DNA of 13,198 bases from Chitinophagales bacterium (GTDB taxonomy: Bacteria > Bacteroidota > Bacteroidia > Chitinophagales > Chitinophagaceae). The notes beneath the pieces were generated by a model that worked only from the letters and a program-made list of their open reading frames with translations, had not been told where the DNA came from and ran no database searches. The translations under genes were made by a program, and so were the position numbers. Below, one piece after another: positions 13,027 to 13,198 of this stretch. The stretch's first letter is position 1. Every line of letters begins with the position of its first letter. The stretch is from assembly GCA_013297585.1 (NCBI GenBank), contig JAAFHG010000065.1, positions 1 through 13,198 of the forward strand. Reading direction: 5' to 3'.

Positions 13027-13198
13027 TTAATACCCTGGGTTTTGTTTAAGATTAGTATTAGAAGATAAATCGGTAGTTGGTATCGGGTAAATAGTTCTAA
13101 AAGAAGCTACAGCCGAACCAGATTTTACACCACCTTTCCAAGGCCATAAATAAGTACCCTCTACAAATCTTCCGTAACGAATTAAGTCAGTTCTTCTA
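13027..13198 (-). CDS. SusD/RagB-family outer-membrane lipoprotein, C-terminal end
   Basis: Only the last 56 codons and the stop are inside the window; the gene continues past the right edge. The minus strand reads RRTDLIRYGRFVEGTYLWPWKGG, then FRTIYPIPTTDLSSNTNLKQNPGY and the stop. The ending RxDLIRxGxF ... WPW ... (I/Y)PIPxxDLxxNxNLxQNPGY is a highly recognisable SusD C-terminus. SusD proteins sit on the outer membrane as a lid over the TonB-dependent SusC channel and bind the glycan or peptide to be imported. A susC gene is expected further upstream, beyond the window. Two SusE-like lipoprotein genes follow in the same direction. Confidence 0.93.
   Translation of the reverse strand, partial: RRTDLIRYGRFVEGTYLWPWKGGVKSGSAVASFRTIYPIPTTDLSSNTNLKQNPGY

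Overview
The window looks like chromosomal DNA of a member of the Bacteroidota, most likely near the Chitinophagaceae or Sphingobacteriales. The base composition is AT-rich. There is a SusD/SusE-type polysaccharide-utilisation locus, a GldH gliding lipoprotein and a BatD-like protein. Promoter-like TAnnTTTG boxes replace the usual -10, and ribosome sites are weak. I name no genus, because no rRNA or other marker is present.

Layout: 1-287 (-) is the start of an LD-carboxypeptidase gene that runs off the left edge. 538-2715 (+) is metG. 2869-5256 (+) is a FadN-like dehydrogenase/hydratase for fatty-acid beta-oxidation. 5550-6905 (+) is a BatD-like membrane protein. It meets head-on the three-gene minus-strand operon gldH, histidine kinase, response regulator (9062-6902), whose genes overlap or abut. 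9159-9703 (+) is a compact type II toxin-antitoxin pair of RelE/ParE type. 9753-9914 is a degenerate tandem array with a 21-bp period. 9915-10790 (-) is yicC. 10983-13198 (-) is the downstream end of a Sus-like operon: the 3' end of susD, then a SusE-like lipoprotein, then a longer SusE/SusF-like lipoprotein, closed by a good intrinsic terminator.

The most unusual layer is not a gene. The window holds several families of short palindromic or tandem repeats. A 22-bp element with core CCCCTRAAGGGG occurs three times. Every copy lies inside a protein-coding sequence and in frame: the MetRS N-terminus and two loops of the FadN-like protein. A second family with core CCGATAGCTATCGG occurs once inside the LD-carboxypeptidase gene, in the linker after its signal peptide, and once between genes. 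A third palindrome, TCCGCCTAAGGCGGA, lies upstream of metG. This resembles, by analogy only, the palindromic elements that insert into Rickettsia genes and are kept as extra peptide. The 21-bp array between the toxin and yicC is a separate novelty.

The genes are mostly housekeeping or envelope functions and do not form a single pathway. The two clear functional units are the gldH/two-component operon and the glycan-binding Sus operon. I saw no tRNA, rRNA, CRISPR array, insertion sequence or complete mobile element. No gene-free stretch exceeds 300 bases; the longest, 5257-5549, holds a terminator and no convincing gene.
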